Source: Synechococcales cyanobacterium CRU_2_2 (GTDB lineage: Bacteria > Cyanobacteriota > Cyanobacteriia > PCC-9006 > JAAUQQ01). Taken from it: a DNA stretch of 54,044 bases. This document shows positions 18,076 through 26,849 of this stretch, one piece after another (position 1 is the first letter of the stretch; every line of letters starts with the position of its first letter). Below the pieces are notes generated by a model. The model was given only the letters and a program-made list of their open reading frames with translations, did no database searches and had not been told where the DNA came from. Location of the stretch: contig JAAUOP010000016.1 in assembly GCA_012034805.1 (NCBI GenBank), positions 1 through 54,044 of the forward strand, in the 5' to 3' direction. A program made the position numbers and the translations under genes.

Positions 18076-19645
18076 GCCCTCGACGCCTCTGCTCATCCGC
18101 CCTCTCAATGACATTGTCACCACGAATCAAGCTGCGGATCAGCCGATCAACCTGCTCACCCACTTCGACGACCCCTTCACAACGGGCCTAACGGCTCGAT
18201 TTGAGTTAGCACCCAACATCTCGGCGGCGGCGAGCAGTCGGGTGAGCAACGTCGTTCTCTACGATCAGACGGGTCAGGGTGCACCCCTGAGCGTGCGCAA
18301 CTTTCTGAGCTACGTCAACAGCAACGCTTACCGCAACGGCATCATTCATCGATCCATTCCCAATTTCATTGTCCAAGGGGGTGGCTATGTCGTAGACGGC
18401 TTAGCAAACACCCTGGGCACCCCGGCCAACGCGGTCACCGAAATCACGGAAAATCCGCCGGTTCAAAATGAATTCAGCGCGACCCGCTCGAACACGCGGG
18501 GAACTCTGGCCTTTGCCAAGCTCGGGGGCGATCCCAACAGTGCCACCAGCCAATGGTTTTTTAACCTCGCCAACAATGCCGCAAATCTCGACAACCAAAA
18601 CGGCGGCTTTAGCGTGTTTGGCGAGGTGCAGTCTGAGGCGGATCTGGTCGCGATCGATTTAATCGCCGGACTGCCAAGGTTCGATCGGCGAACGAGCTTC
18701 GGCCAGGGGGCCTTTAGCGATCTGCCGTTGATTTTCCCCGATCCCAACAATCCTCAGCTCACCGGTGACGAAAACCTGGTGCGCTACCAAAACATCTCGG
18801 TCTTTCAGCAGGATGAACTCAGATTTGAACTGGTGGGCAACACCAGCTCTGACTTACTCAAGGCTGAAATTCGGAACAACCAGCTCGTTTTAGACTACCT
18901 ACCTGACCAGACGGGAATCGCGACGTTGACCGTTCGGGCTACCAACTTGCAAGGGCGAGTGGTGGAAGACACGTTCTCTGTGACGGTGGGGCCTGCGCCA
19001 GTCACGCCGCCAGTCACGCCGCCCGTAACGCCACCGGTCGATCTGAGTGAAAACCTCTTGTTCGATTTCACGGCGATCGCCCCCGATCGCAGCGTCACCC
19101 TCCGCCTGGCAGACGACGTCCTCGACCTCGGCAGCTCAGCCCAATTTGACAACCTCATCGGCCTCTATCGCATTGCCGATGACGCAGGCAGCATTGACAG
19201 CGATGGCGACGGCCAAGCCGACATCCGGGTGGGGGATGCTAACTACGCCCAGGCTGCAATTTTGAACCGCGTCAATAATTTTCAAGTTCGGGCGGGCTCC
19301 GGGGGCAGACCGGGCCGCAATACGACGGCAGAGCAATTCGGAGAGGTAATTTTGGCGGGCGGCAGCCGCTATGCGCCCTTTGTGATTGCCAACGGCGGCA
19401 AGCTAGGCTTTGACGGCTTTGTCGAGCAGGAAGTCTACGACGAAAGTGGTGTCTTTAACAACGCAGCGGAGCGCATGGGAGAGGCCGTGGCCTACTTTGC
19501 GTTTTTGGGAGCGAACCCTGATGGGGCGGAGCATGTGCGATCGCTCGGCAACAATACCTTCGGCTTCGAAGACCTCCCCGCCAACCGCGCCCGCCCCGAC
19601 TTCGACTTTAACGATGCCATTTTTCGCCTAGAAATTCTGGCCTAG
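18074..19645 (+). CDS. Cyclophilin-type peptidyl-prolyl isomerase fused to DUF4114
   Basis: Residues 20-220 are a cyclophilin fold: VVLYDQTGQGAPLSVRNFLS, NGIIHRSIPNFIVQGGGYVV, RGTLAFAKLGGDPNSATSQW, FFNLANN and FSVFGEV. A cadherin-like stretch follows (LVLDYLPDQTGIATLTVRAT), then a PVTPPVTPPVTPPV linker. The C-terminal ~170 residues are DUF4114, with a calcium-loop DSDGDGQAD and AYFAFLGANPDGAEH...DFNDAIFRLEI. DUF4114 is common in secreted or surface calcium-binding proteins. There is no clear N-terminal signal peptide, so export, if it occurs, would use another route. ATG 18074 is chosen; TTG 18041 is in frame. Confidence 0.9.
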   Translation: MPSTPLLIRPLNDIVTTNQAADQPINLLTHFDDPFTTGLTARFELAPNISAAASSRVSNVVLYDQTGQGAPLSVRNFLSYVNSNAYRNGIIHRSIPNFIVQGGGYVVDGLANTLGTPANAVTEITENPPVQNEFSATRSNTRGTLAFAKLGGDPNSATSQWFFNLANNAANLDNQNGGFSVFGEVQSEADLVAIDLIAGLPRFDRRTSFGQGAFSDLPLIFPDPNNPQLTGDENLVRYQNISVFQQDELRFELVGNTSSDLLKAEIRNNQLVLDYLPDQTGIATLTVRATNLQGRVVEDTFSVTVGPAPVTPPVTPPVTPPVDLSENLLFDFTAIAPDRSVTLRLADDVLDLGSSAQFDNLIGLYRIADDAGSIDSDGDGQADIRVGDANYAQAAILNRVNNFQVRAGSGGRPGRNTTAEQFGEVILAGGSRYAPFVIANGGKLGFDGFVEQEVYDESGVFNNAAERMGEAVAYFAFLGANPDGAEHVRSLGNNTFGFEDLPANRARPDFDFNDAIFRLEILA

Positions 19646-19683
19646 AGATTCTGGCCTAGAGATTCTGGTCTAGAGATTCTGGT
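19628..19683. repeat. Four 14-bp tandem repeats across the stop of the cyclophilin gene
   Basis: CTAGAAATTCTGGC, CTAGAGATTCTGGC and two copies of CTAGAGATTCTGGT are adjacent. The cyclophilin gene's TAG (19643-19645) is in the second unit. The array ends exactly where the convergent integrase gene's stop (19684) begins. Because the unit is 14 bp, the TAGs fall in all three frames, and CTAG gives TAG on both strands. Confidence 0.92.
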
Positions 19684-20856
19684 CTAACCCTGATAACGGC
19701 GCATGGCAGCTTCGACGGCGGACTGCTGATCTCGGCGAGTAATCCACTTGTGGTAAGTGCGCGTGTGAATCGCGACGGAGTGGCCCATCATTTTGGCAGC
19801 CACGGTGTCGGGAATGCCAAAGTGAATCGTCCGCACTGCCCAGGCGTGGCGAAGGTCGTAGGGCGAGAACGGTACGCCGTAGCGCTTGAACTGGCGGGTG
19901 ACCTGCTGGCCCACCCGTTGGAGGGTGGTTTGACTTAGATCGGTATTGACCGGCGGGAGTCGAACATTGCGCAGGTCGAAGCGATCGATCCACTCCGGAT
20001 AAAAGGGCCAGACCTCATGCTCCCCGGTCTTCGTGGTGTCCAAAACCTCCACCGTGGTGTGAGTCTTGCCATCAGGAGCTCGGAGCTTGAGCCGGCTATA
20101 GTCGCAAAAGAACACCTCGTGGTTACGCAAACCATAGGTCGCCATCATGCCGTAGACAAATTTCCAGGCCGGATTCCCGATCTGTTCGTAAGCCGCCAAA
20201 ATCGCGTCATCATTCGGCAAATCGCGCCGCTTCACCTTGCTCGGGCTATAGGTTCCGCCGAGCTGCTTGAAATTTTCCGGTAGCTCTAGCTTCAAAAATT
20301 CGGCAAAGGCCACTAGGGCGGTGCAACAGATCTGGCGGCTGCGGGCGTGGTTCGGCAAAGATTCCAACGTGGTGCAAAACGCCTCTGCCAAGCTGAGCTT
20401 GCGGCTCGACTGGGCAACGCTGGCCAACTTTCTAAGATAGGGAGCGTAGGTGCCGTCCCAGGTACTCTGGGCAGAGGCTAGGTTGTCCTGGCGCTGCTGG
20501 AAAAATTTTGTCTCAAAGGCCCATATTTGCTGGGCGATCGCCTCCCCATCGAGCCGCTCACGACCCTGCCAAATCCGATATTTTTCCCAATCAAAGGTTT
20601 CGGTGATGATTTGTGCAGCAACCACCTTCGCCTCCCGCTCGGCCTGTTTGAGCCCCGCAGCCGTCGCGGGCAGCTTGAGGCTGATGCGTTGCTGGTGGGG
20701 CTGGGTTTTGCTGCTACCGGGCTTGGGCGGCAACGTCCCTCGCAGGGCCAGCATCTGCCCACGCAACTCCAACTGCACCCCCATCTGGGCGAGTTTGAGC
20801 CGTTGATTAATCTGGTGGAGCTGCGTTGCGCAGGATTTAGGGGTCAAGGAAGACAT
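19684..20856 (-). CDS. Tyrosine-type site-specific recombinase/integrase
   Basis: About 390 residues. The N-terminal half is basic and helical with LKQAEREAKVVAAQIITETF, like phage-type SAM-like arms. The catalytic half shows the first Arg in ATYGLRNHEVFFCDY, then SPYDLRHAWAVRTIHFGIPD (Tyr replaces the usual first His of HxxR), MMGHSVAIHTRTYHKW with the nucleophilic Tyr. The remaining catalytic residues are present, so it should be active. ATG 20856 is preferred. It has no other phage or element genes around it; its target is unknown. A long inverted repeat lies upstream, before the divergent hemH. Confidence 0.9.
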   Translation of the reverse strand: MSSLTPKSCATQLHQINQRLKLAQMGVQLELRGQMLALRGTLPPKPGSSKTQPHQQRISLKLPATAAGLKQAEREAKVVAAQIITETFDWEKYRIWQGRERLDGEAIAQQIWAFETKFFQQRQDNLASAQSTWDGTYAPYLRKLASVAQSSRKLSLAEAFCTTLESLPNHARSRQICCTALVAFAEFLKLELPENFKQLGGTYSPSKVKRRDLPNDDAILAAYEQIGNPAWKFVYGMMATYGLRNHEVFFCDYSRLKLRAPDGKTHTTVEVLDTTKTGEHEVWPFYPEWIDRFDLRNVRLPPVNTDLSQTTLQRVGQQVTRQFKRYGVPFSPYDLRHAWAVRTIHFGIPDTVAAKMMGHSVAIHTRTYHKWITRRDQQSAVEAAMRRYQG

Positions 20857-20956
20857 GAACTGGCACAAATTGGGGTTGAGTGTGAGCAGTAATTCCTAGA
20901 AAATTGTGATAGAACTTAACCAACTGCAATACTCTATCCAAAATAGAAGAACTCAG

Positions 20957-21005
20957 CGCATCTTGTCAGCCGACGTGACATGTCGAGGTAGGCTAACAAG
21001 ATGCG
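20957..21005. repeat. 15-bp inverted repeat between integrase and hemH
   Basis: CGCATCTTGTCAGCC (20957-20971) pairs with GGCTAACAAGATGCG (20991-21005), one mismatch. The 19-base loop contains a smaller inverted repeat, GAC-GTGACAT-GTC. It sits ~100 bp upstream of both divergent genes. It may be a recombinase or regulator binding site. Confidence 0.8.
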
Positions 21006-21103
21006 TGAGCGCACGGTTTTAGTTGCGGAAAGTATAGGGCGATCGCCTTGTATTGTTAACATCAGTGAGCAAGACTGAGGACGCTGGAGTCAAAGAAAGC
21101 GGT

Positions 21104-22267
21104 ATGGGCAGAATAGGGATTTTACTTTTAAATCTCGGTGGGCCGGAGAAGCTGGAGGACGTCCGTCCTTTCTTGTTTAACCTGTTCGCGGATCCGGAAA
21201 TCATTCGTCTGCCGTCGCCACTGCTGCAAAAGCCGCTGGCTTGGCTGATCTCAACACTTCGTGCGAGTAAATCGCAAGAGGGATACAAGAAAATTGGCGG
21301 CGGCTCACCGCTGCGGCGCATCACTGAACAACAAGCAGCGGCCCTCAAGCAAACCCTGCACGAACGAGGGGTCGAGGCGGAAACCTATATTGGCATGCGC
21401 TACTGGCACCCCTTCACCGAGGAAGCGGTGGAATCGGTCAAGCGTGATGGCATTGAGAAGCTGGTGGTTTTGCCGCTCTACCCTCAATTTTCCATCAGTA
21501 CCAGCGGCTCGAGCTTCCGGCTGTTAGAGAAGATGCAGGCTGAGGATGCAACGTTTCGCCGGGTAGACTGCACGGTGATCCCGTCTTGGTATCAAAGACC
21601 GGGGTATTTGAGCGCGATCGCCAATCTGATTCGTCAGCAGCTTAATGCCCTTTCCGACCCGGACAGCGCCCGAATTTTTTTTAGTGCCCACGGCGTCCCG
21701 GTGAGCTACGTCGAGGAAGCCGGCGATCCCTACCAGGAAGAGATGGAGGATTGCGTCAAGCTGATCATGCGTACCCTCGATCGCCCCAACCGGTATAACC
21801 TGGCCTACCAAAGCCGTGTCGGGCCTGTGGAGTGGCTTCAGCCTTACACCGAAGCGGCCATCCGCGAAATTGCAGCCGAGGGCGTCAAAGACTTGGTAGT
21901 AGTGCCCATTAGTTTTGTCTCCGAGCATATCGAAACGCTTGAAGAAATCGATATGGAATATCGCGAGGTTGCCGAGTCAGCCGGCATCCATGGGTTTCAC
22001 CGGGTTCCGGCCCTCGATACCAATCCGGCTTTCATCGCCGATTTGGCGGACATGGTTCAGGAATCCCTGGCTGCGCCGCCGATTCGGTTAACCGATGTGT
22101 ATCACCCACCAGAGCGAACAAAGCTCTACCCCCAGGAAAAGTGGGAGTGGGGGTTGACGACGGCGGCAGAGGTGTGGAACGGTCGGCTAGCGATGCTGGG
22201 CTTTATTGCGATTTTGGTAGAGTTGATGAGCGGGCGTGGGCTCCTGCATTCGTTGGGGTTGCTCTGA
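21104..22267 (+). CDS. hemH: Ferrochelatase with C-terminal chlorophyll-binding-like helix
   Basis: Inserts ferrous iron into protoporphyrin IX, the last step to heme. [20 protein letters not shown] is the conserved start; [19 protein letters not shown], the catalytic His in [19 protein letters not shown], and [20 protein letters not shown] follow. The last ~50 residues ([20 protein letters not shown]) are a CAB/HLIP-type membrane helix with the ExxNGR motif, found only in oxygenic phototrophs. It places the enzyme at the thylakoid near chlorophyll synthesis. ATG 21104 is chosen over 21053, which would add 17 unconserved residues. Confidence 0.97.
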   Translation: MGRIGILLLNLGGPEKLEDVRPFLFNLFADPEIIRLPSPLLQKPLAWLISTLRASKSQEGYKKIGGGSPLRRITEQQAAALKQTLHERGVEAETYIGMRYWHPFTEEAVESVKRDGIEKLVVLPLYPQFSISTSGSSFRLLEKMQAEDATFRRVDCTVIPSWYQRPGYLSAIANLIRQQLNALSDPDSARIFFSAHGVPVSYVEEAGDPYQEEMEDCVKLIMRTLDRPNRYNLAYQSRVGPVEWLQPYTEAAIREIAAEGVKDLVVVPISFVSEHIETLEEIDMEYREVAESAGIHGFHRVPALDTNPAFIADLADMVQESLAAPPIRLTDVYHPPERTKLYPQEKWEWGLTTAAEVWNGRLAMLGFIAILVELMSGRGLLHSLGLL

Positions 22268-22287
22268 GACTCTCCCATCTGAACTGG

Positions 22288-23379
22288 CTACCAATCTAGA
22301 TCTTCATCAATGTCCCAGTCGTCTTTGGGCTGGGGTATCGATTGGGTTGTCGGCTGGAATGGTTGTTGTCTAGTTTTTGGGGAGCTGTTTTGGGATGCGC
22401 TCTGAGCCTTGAAATCTGTGGAACGGTCACCCGCCTGCGCTGCTCGATAGGGATCTTGCTGAGGCACTGGTTCTGAGGAATCGGTTTCGTCTGGGCCGTA
22501 GCTCGAGTAGCGGCCTGGGCTTTGCCAGTCGTTCTCGGGGTCTTGAGGCTCTGGGTCTCGATCTAGATAGGTCTTCGGGCGTTGCTTTAGCTCTTGTTCT
22601 GGATTATATAGCTCTGGGTTATATGGCTCTGGATTGTATGGCTCCGGGTCAGCCTTGGGCGGCTGAATGACCCGGTAGTTCGCATCATATACAGGGGGCT
22701 GCACTGCGATCGCGTCGAATTCCGGCTCTGGAACAGATGCTGGAGAGCGGCCTACAAAACCACCCCGGCGGAATGGATCTGGAGTTCTGTCCTGGGGGCT
22801 GCGAAATGGGATCACAGGTTGGGTGCGGGGCCGATCGACTGGCTCGCGGTAGTCTGGCGCGGGGTCATTGGGGTCTAAAGCATCCCGATAATCGCGGTCT
22901 GAATCATCCCGCCCTCGGTAATTTCGATCTCGATCGCTGCCGTCGCGGTAATTCTCATCGCGGTAACTTCCATCGCGATAACTCTCATCGCGGTAGTTTT
23001 CGTTGCGGTAGTTTTCATTGCGGTAATCTCCATCGCGATCGCCATACCCCGCATCCCGAGCGCTCGAAGCCGCAGGCGCAAAATCCCGAGCGCCAAAGCC
23101 CTCATCCACCATCGCAAAATCATCTGGCCCAAAGGAAGCTAAGCGCAGGCGATCGCGCTCTCGCCGCGCCCCACGCCGCTCCGCCAGCCGAAACAAAATC
23201 ACAAACCAGACCCCTGTGCCCCCGCCCGCCAACAGCGCTCCTGCCAGCCAGATCGCAAGGGGCAGCGTCACCGACTGCATCCCGAGAAAGGTGAGGGCGA
23301 CCGGTGCGGTGTTGCTGAGCAAGAAAACTGCGATCGCACCCAGCAGGGCAAGTAAGCAAAAAGTAGCAATGGAGCGCAT
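22288..23379 (-). CDS. LapA-like membrane protein with long repetitive acidic tail
   Basis: Two N-terminal membrane segments (TFCLLALLGAIAVFLLSNTA and LPLAIWLAGALLAGGGTGVW) match the LapA/DUF1049 domain. A basic stop-transfer stretch (RLAERRGARRERDRLRL) follows. The remaining ~280 residues are predicted disordered: repeats of YRDEN/YRNEN/YRDGS, then EPYNP units, then a Pro/Gln-rich and finally acidic end (DDWDIDEDLDW). LapA assists lipopolysaccharide transport in Gram-negatives; the cyanobacterial members are uncharacterised. The tail is much longer than the LapA domain and is made of short DNA repeats, so length may vary between strains. Confidence 0.82.
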   Translation of the reverse strand: MRSIATFCLLALLGAIAVFLLSNTAPVALTFLGMQSVTLPLAIWLAGALLAGGGTGVWFVILFRLAERRGARRERDRLRLASFGPDDFAMVDEGFGARDFAPAASSARDAGYGDRDGDYRNENYRNENYRDESYRDGSYRDENYRDGSDRDRNYRGRDDSDRDYRDALDPNDPAPDYREPVDRPRTQPVIPFRSPQDRTPDPFRRGGFVGRSPASVPEPEFDAIAVQPPVYDANYRVIQPPKADPEPYNPEPYNPELYNPEQELKQRPKTYLDRDPEPQDPENDWQSPGRYSSYGPDETDSSEPVPQQDPYRAAQAGDRSTDFKAQSASQNSSPKTRQQPFQPTTQSIPQPKDDWDIDEDLDW

Positions 23380-23396
23380 AGGGTCTGGGTGGAGGG

Positions 23397-23460
23397 CAGG
23401 TAAGCTTAGGGACAGGCAAGCTCAGGGACGGGCAAGCTCAGGGACAGGTCAGCTCGGGGG
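23397..23460. repeat. Four 16-bp tandem repeats upstream of the LapA-like gene
   Basis: CAGGTAAGCTTAGGGA, CAGGCAAGCTCAGGGA, CGGGCAAGCTCAGGGA and CAGGTCAGCTCGGGGG are adjacent, starting 17 bp before the ATG at 23379 in the gene's orientation. They lie in the 5' UTR or promoter. Confidence 0.85.
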
Positions 23461-23520
23461 CCACCTGCCTTGAAGATAGCCTTCCCATTCTATAATCTGA
23501 CCCTCCGGTCTGGATTGCAT

Positions 23521-23556
23521 TGAATTCAAGTCTGAATTCAAGTCTGAATTCAAGTC
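23521..23556. repeat. Three 12-bp tandem repeats with stop codons, end of the GT39 gene
   Basis: TGAATTCAAGTC three times. On the minus strand each unit reads CAG ACT TGA ATT in the frame of the glycosyltransferase gene. The stop at 23550-23552 is therefore followed by two further in-frame stops. Confidence 0.9.
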
Positions 23557-25227
23557 TGGGTTTGCCGTGATGCCACCGTTTCACGGGCTGTGCGATCGCA
23601 AAGCTGCTGCGCCTGCGCCGCCAAATCTTGGCCCGGTGTTTGGATCAGCTGCCACCCAACTGCCGCACCGAGGGGCTTCACCCCAACCAAAGCCGCCAAC
23701 TCTCCCGGTCGCCGTAACACATGAACCGGTGCGGCAAAGCCGGAGTTGCCCAAATTGAGCGAACAGAGGGGAATCACGCGCGATCGCCATAGAAATTCAC
23801 CGTCGGTCGCTCAATCACATCGGTTGTATACACAGGTACCGCCTTGGGCACCTGCTGCACCATTTGCCCAAGGGGCCGAGCCGGAGGCCAGCCGTTGAGC
23901 TCAAACACCCAGTGAGGCGACGCCATCAGCAGAAAAATTCCGACGTACCAGGTCCAGCCCAGCACCGGAATAAACTGCGGATCTTGTCGCAGCAACAGCA
24001 ACAGACTGAGGCCAGAGCCGAGGGCGATCGCCCCCAGGGGCAGGCTGTAATGACCGGTGGGCGAGGGGTCAAAACAGTTGAAATAGACCAACGCGGCGAT
24101 CGCCACTCCCCCCAGCACCGCGACAAATATCGCCCACAGCTTGGGATACCGCCCCGGCGTAAACGGCTGCACGCCCAGACCACCGCCACCATTCCAGGCG
24201 GCGGCGAGCACGGGGCCGATGGCAATAGCCATCATCGGATAGAGCGGCATGATGTACCAAGGCAGCTTGGTCTGCATCAGCGTAATTGCGCCCAAGAACC
24301 CCACCGTCCAGACCAACACCAGCTTGCCCCAGCTAAAGGCCCGAGATCGCCAAGCTTCCCGCAAGCCCCAGGGCCAAAATAGCAGCCAAGGCCAAGCCCA
24401 CTCCAACAGCTCGAGCCCATAATAGGCGGGCGAACCCCGATGCTCTTCCACCGGGCTCCAGATGCGATCGAGCATTTGGTTGAACAAACTATTGTGGACA
24501 AAGTCAGCGCTCTGAGCCGAAAATTGGTTGATATACCAACCCATCGCAGGGACCAGTCCCAAGACTAAGCCGCTCCAAAGCCAGGGCGATCGCCCAACCT
24601 CGGCGTATCCCAAACCAAAAACACCAACACCAAAGCCCCCAATAGCAGCCCTAGAATCCCCTTAGCGAGACACATCAGACCAATACCCAAGCCAAAACCC
24701 CAGGCCCAGCGAGTGTCCCGGCGCGATCGCAACGCGCAACCCAGGGTTAGCACACCAAAACACAAAATCGCCCCATCCAACATCGCCATCCGCCCCTGGC
24801 GCACCACCGGCAACAGCGTCAAATAGACCATCGTCCCCAGCACCGCCGGTAGCCGGGTCGGGTGCAGCTGCCGCTGTACCCCGTAGAGCAACGGCACCGA
24901 AATCGCCGTTAGCAGGGCACTGGGCAACCGCGCCATCGCTTCGGTGACGCCGCCGAAATGGTAGGCGATCGCCGCCAACCCATGCACCAGCGTCGGCTTA
25001 TTGCCATAGGGCTGCCCAAACAGCGTCGGGTGCCAAAAGCCAGAAAACTGGGGCGATCGCCCAATCTCTCGCGCCACCTGGGCCACTGTCCCCTCGTCCC
25101 AATCCCGCAGCATCGGCCCCCCAAGGTTAACCCCGTACAGCAGCAACGCCAGTCCCAGAAAAAATAGCGTCCAGAGAAAATCTGGAAAACGTTCCTGCCG
25201 ACGCCAAGCTTTGAACGGAAAGGGCAT
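23550..25227 (-). CDS. GT39/ArnT-like membrane glycosyltransferase, two frameshifts
   Basis: A multi-pass protein of the dolichyl-phosphate-mannose protein mannosyltransferase (PMT/ArnT) type. The first loop has the catalytic pattern [16 protein letters not shown], then [36 protein letters not shown] and [13 protein letters not shown]. Later parts have [20 protein letters not shown] and a C-terminal [16 protein letters not shown]. Breaks: an A5 run at 24617-24621, where a sixth base restores [17 protein letters not shown], and near 23777 beside GCGATCGC, restoring [15 protein letters not shown]. Corrected length 559 residues. ATG 25227 is chosen because upstream codons are a tandem repeat (FSVA units). 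It likely transfers a sugar from a polyprenyl phosphate to protein or lipid. Confidence 0.88.
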
Positions 25228-25258
25228 AGAGAGAAGGCTCACAAGAGAACAGTCAAAG

Positions 25259-25330
25259 GAGAACACGACCGAGAACGCGACCGAGAACGCGACCGAGAAC
25301 GCGACCGAGAACATGACCAAGAACGCGACG
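25259..25330. repeat. Six 12-bp tandem repeats between ndk and the GT39 gene
   Basis: Consensus GAGAACGCGACC, six units with few changes, 32 bp before the glycosyltransferase start and 120 bp before ndk. It lies in the shared divergent promoter region, so copy number could change spacing for both genes. Confidence 0.92.
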
Positions 25331-25449
25331 AACGCAAAGGCTCAGTCCCGAGATTCAGACCTGATTTGACTTTACAAACAGAACCTTTGTCTCTCACCAT
25401 GGGAAAGGCCAAAATCCGCTCACCCAAACGACAGTGTAGGAGAATCCTC

Positions 25450-25899
25450 GTGGAACGTACATTCATTGCCATCAAGCCCGATGGCGTCCAGCGCAACCTC
25501 GTTGGCGAAATCATCAGCCGCTTCGAAGCCAAGGGCTTTACGCTCGTCGGCCTCAAGCTCATCCAGCCCACCCAAGAACTGGCCGAGAGCCACTACGCCG
25601 TCCATCGGGAGCGTCCTTTCTTCAAGGGCTTGGTCGAATTCATTACCTCCGGTCCGCTCACGGCGATGGTCTGGGAAGGCGAGGGCGTCGTTGCCGCAGC
25701 TCGTTTGATGATCGGCGCAACCAATCCGCTCACCTCGGCCCCCGGCACCATTCGCGGTGATTTTGGCGTCAGCATTGGCCGCAATATCATTCATGGTTCC
25801 GATGCGATCGAAACCGCTACCACCGAGATCGCCCTCTGGTTCTCCGAAGACGAGTTGGTCAGCTGGGAACCCGTCTCGACCCCCTGGCTCTACGAATAA
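25450..25899 (+). CDS. ndk: Nucleoside diphosphate kinase
   Basis: 149 residues, family length. Transfers the gamma phosphate of ATP to nucleoside diphosphates. [20 protein letters not shown] is the conserved start, [14 protein letters not shown] and [18 protein letters not shown] follow, and the catalytic His lies in [14 protein letters not shown]. The start is GTG 25450, supported by TAGGAG eight bases upstream and by the family N-terminus; the frame upstream to 25366 has no coding character. Confidence 0.97.
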   Translation: MERTFIAIKPDGVQRNLVGEIISRFEAKGFTLVGLKLIQPTQELAESHYAVHRERPFFKGLVEFITSGPLTAMVWEGEGVVAAARLMIGATNPLTSAPGTIRGDFGVSIGRNIIHGSDAIETATTEIALWFSEDELVSWEPVSTPWLYE

Positions 25900-25927
25900 A
25901 CTGGGCTCTACAAAAACCCCTCGACCT

Positions 25928-26653
25928 CTAACCCTCCAGATTGGCTAGAGGCGTTCTAAACCGCTGCCATTGGCTTGGCGGCGGTGACAAAAACTCGTAG
26001 GAACCCGCCGCCTGTCCTGGCGCAGCGGTGAGGACAATATCAAACGAGAGCGAGACGCGTTCAGCATCGGCGTGATTGAATGTCACGCCGTGCTGTTGCT
26101 TAGCCGGAAAAATGATCAACCGTCCTTCTGTCGGCTCATAGACGGCTTGATCTTGATTGAGTTCGTTCCAAGTGGCGACAATGTTGGTGTTCTCGCTGCC
26201 GAGACCGGGGCAAATTTCGTTGGGTCGGAGTTGGTCAAAAAACACCAAGCAGCCGGATTCGTCACTACCGGAATTCGGCACGCTGATGTAGTACACCGCA
26301 CTAATATGGGCCGTGTTATGGCAGTGGGCTCCCACTTCTTGCTGGTAGCGCGAGACGATCGGCCAAGCCCGCTGAATATACAACTCCATCTGGCTCAGGT
26401 CGAGGCCGAGTGCTTTGAGATATTGCAACGTATGGGCTTCGACTTGCTCGACAATCCAAGCAAAACGCGGCTCTCGATGGATTTGTTCGACGCCATGAAT
26501 ATCACCAGTCCAAGCCATCTCGGGAAAATTGCGCCGCGATTCTACGGCGGATTCTAGGGCGAAGACGGTTTCAAGCAGTTGCTTTTTATGCGTCTGGGCG
26601 TCCGGTAGGTCTTCGTAATAGATGGCAAGGGGAAACCAGGTGTCGATCGGCAT
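25928..26653 (-). CDS. 2OG-Fe(II) oxygenase (TIGR02466-type)
   Basis: About 241 residues. The pattern fits the TIGR02466 group of 2-oxoglutarate/iron dioxygenases: IDTWFPLAIYYEDLPDAQ at the start, GAHCHNTAHISAVYYISVPN, LVFFDQLRPNE, GRLIIFPAKQQHGVTFN (distal His) and ERVSLSFDIVL (Arg for 2OG). The HxN/D-type iron site is at HCHNTAH. Substrate unknown; many members hydroxylate protein or small-molecule targets. ATG 26653 is chosen, since the frame upstream to 26830 is not family-like. It is convergent with ndk. Confidence 0.82.
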   Translation of the reverse strand: MPIDTWFPLAIYYEDLPDAQTHKKQLLETVFALESAVESRRNFPEMAWTGDIHGVEQIHREPRFAWIVEQVEAHTLQYLKALGLDLSQMELYIQRAWPIVSRYQQEVGAHCHNTAHISAVYYISVPNSGSDESGCLVFFDQLRPNEICPGLGSENTNIVATWNELNQDQAVYEPTEGRLIIFPAKQQHGVTFNHADAERVSLSFDIVLTAAPGQAAGSYEFLSPPPSQWQRFRTPLANLEG

Positions 26654-26849
26654 GGTAACAGGCGACGAAAAGCCTTCCCATTGTAAGCAAAATTGCCAGT
26701 AAAATTGTGAGTAGAATCCTAGGGAAAACACGATTGTGGAGACAACTTCAGTGCAGTTTGTCCGTCGAATTTCTCCAGGGATGAACTGTACTGAAGTGTC
26801 ACAGTTGGTTTCTATCAACTTGTGCTCCACGCTAGAGACGGCAGGGAGT

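Noticed and set aside
20957..21005. Integron attC site
   Set aside because: The GTTRRRY/RYYYAAC boxes do not match (GGCTAAC has one mismatch, the other side more), and the recombinase is not of the IntI type.
22737..23294. Plus-strand frame of 185 codons over the LapA-like gene
   Set aside because: His/Arg-rich repeats produced by reading the DNA repeats of the opposite strand.
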